A stretch of DNA of 24,105 nt from CAZMXS01 sp964570325 (GTDB lineage: Bacteria; Verrucomicrobiota; Kiritimatiellia; CAIQIC01; CAZMXS01): NCBI GenBank assembly GCA_964570325.1, contig CAZMXS010000073.1:1-24105 (forward strand), read 5' to 3'. The position numbers and the translations under genes are program-made. The notes below the pieces were generated by a model. The model had not been told where the DNA came from and did not search any database. It saw nothing but the letters and a program-made list of their open reading frames with translations. This document shows positions 23,740 to 24,105 of this stretch, piece by piece (position 1 is the stretch's first letter; the number at the start of each line of letters is the position of its first letter).

Positions 23740-23982
23740 CTACAGGGAGATAACGTGTTCTTCCGGCGTTTTGCGGACCGGCGCGAATCCGACCTCGGCC
23801 TGGAGTTTCCCCTCGGCGATTTCCTTCAGAGCCAAGTCCATATTGGACATATGTGGGTCGTCCGGCTTAACCATTGGGCGCTGGCCGGTGTTCAACTGGC
23901 GGACGCGTTTTGACACCACGTTGACCAGCAACGGCACGTTGGTCATCCGTTCCTTGGCTTTCTCGAGATAAGACTGATTCAC
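23740..23982 (-). CDS. rpoZ: RNA polymerase omega subunit
   Basis: An 80-aa omega/RPB6-like subunit that helps assemble RNA polymerase. It begins NQSYLEKAKERMTNVPLLVN and contains VVSKRVRQLNTGQRP, the conserved region contacting beta-prime, then SNMDLALKEIAEGKL (the conserved ALKEI helix). It is shorter than E. coli omega (91 aa). The start is GTG at 23982, with GGAGG 6 nt upstream, which decides it. The likely promoter is nested in the groEL terminator just before it. It is followed by smpB. Confidence 0.9.
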   Translation of the reverse strand: MNQSYLEKAKERMTNVPLLVNVVSKRVRQLNTGQRPMVKPDDPHMSNMDLALKEIAEGKLQAEVGFAPVRKTPEEHVISL

Positions 23983-24000
23983 TGCGGGCCTCCGATCCTC

Positions 24001-24038
24001 TAAAAACTAGGGCGGGGCGCACTATAGGCGCCCCGCCC
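24001..24038 (-). terminator. Intrinsic terminator of groEL
   Basis: On the minus strand GGGCGGGGCGC and GCGCCCCGCCC form a perfect 11-bp stem (24028-24038 with 24010-24020) around a 7-nt loop, CTATAGT. It is followed by TAGTTTTTAG. It lies 27 bp after the groEL stop at 24065. The loop also forms the -10 box of the downstream promoter. Confidence 0.85.
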
Positions 24039-24050
24039 GATAACTGTCAA
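24021..24050 (-). promoter_or_regulatory. Likely rpoZ promoter inside the groEL terminator
   Basis: A perfect TTGACA (24050-24045, minus strand) is followed after 18 bp by TATAGT (24026-24021, 5/6). This predicts a start near 24014, in the descending arm of the terminator. The new transcript would lack the ascending arm and so could not refold the terminator. It would serve rpoZ (start 23982) and smpB. Confidence 0.6.
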
Positions 24051-24064
24051 CCGGCAATTCCGGA

Positions 24065-24105
24065 CTAGTAGTCCATGTCACCCATGCCGCCCATGCCGCC
24101 GCCGC
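24065..24105 (-). CDS. groEL: GroEL chaperonin, C-terminus only
   Basis: Only the last twelve residues are inside the window: GGGMGGMGDMDY, then TAG at 24067-24065. The Gly-Gly-Met repeat tail is diagnostic of the GroEL (Hsp60) cavity-facing C-terminus; here it ends in GDMDY instead of the plain GGM repeat of E. coli. The gene enters from the right, on the minus strand, and is closed by the hairpin at 24001-24038. Confidence 0.85.
   Translation of the reverse strand, partial: GGGMGGMGDMDY

Noticed and set aside
1..24105. CRISPR array, tRNA or rRNA genes
   Set aside because: No evenly spaced direct repeats, tRNA-like T-loop/acceptor pairs or rRNA segments were seen.

Overview
The window is GC-rich (above 60 % by eye), densely packed bacterial chromosomal DNA. 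It carries no phage module, CRISPR array, tRNA or rRNA gene that I can see. The best taxonomic guess is the PVC superphylum, most likely a Kiritimatiellota/Verrucomicrobiota-like Gram-negative. Reasons: several lipoproteins plus Lgt and a type II secretion-type pseudopilin; a membrane-anchored Ser/Thr kinase with an N-terminal zinc ribbon; a secreted esterase ending in the 'YRVESRTNL...RRFFRIV' tail module I associate with Verrucomicrobia/Kiritimatiellae; and a very short RpoZ. The assignment is inference and has not been tested against any database.

Layout, left to right. (1) 1-422: a decayed piece of an IS1634-like transposase (minus strand), with a strong rightward terminator hairpin at its outer edge that probably ends a gene outside the window. 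(2) 440-2290 (+): membrane-anchored glycerophosphodiester phosphodiesterase. (3) 2357-3851 (-): BON-domain lipoprotein followed by a lipoprotein with a dead C39-peptidase-like domain plus TPRs. (4) Divergent from these, 3960-5986 (+): exported KTSC-phospholipase D fusion translationally coupled to a GT4 glycosyltransferase. (5) 6066-11058 (-): two-zinc-finger protein, lemA, htpX (with a zinc-ribbon tail) and pyrC, largely coupled by ATGA overlaps; then, behind its own likely promoter, an FHA membrane protein and a GspJ-like pseudopilin. (6) 11248-16125 (-): lgt, rluD-type pseudouridine synthase, family-4 uracil-DNA glycosylase, a hybrid histidine kinase whose ATPase and receiver domains look degenerate, and an intact stand-alone receiver protein. 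(7) 16126-16311: divergent intergenic region holding a 93-bp MITE-like repeat bounded by an 18-bp inverted repeat. (8) 16312-20617 (+): zinc-ribbon Ser/Thr kinase, then a secreted esterase with two carbohydrate-binding-like modules. (9) 20708-23161 (-): four-domain CoA-disulfide-reductase-like/rhodanese/TusA/DsrE fusion. (10) 23233-24105 (-): smpB, rpoZ and the extreme C-terminus of groEL.

Most of the content is housekeeping: pyrimidine synthesis, lipoprotein maturation, rRNA modification, base-excision repair, trans-translation, chaperonin and membrane quality control. Around it sit envelope-facing proteins. I did not find a clearly new defence or mobile system. The most notable signals are an rpoZ promoter nested inside the groEL terminator; proteins that keep their fold but have lost catalytic residues (the C39-like lipoprotein and the histidine kinase); three neighbouring genes and gene products with zinc ribbons; and the short inverted-repeat element upstream of the Ser/Thr kinase.
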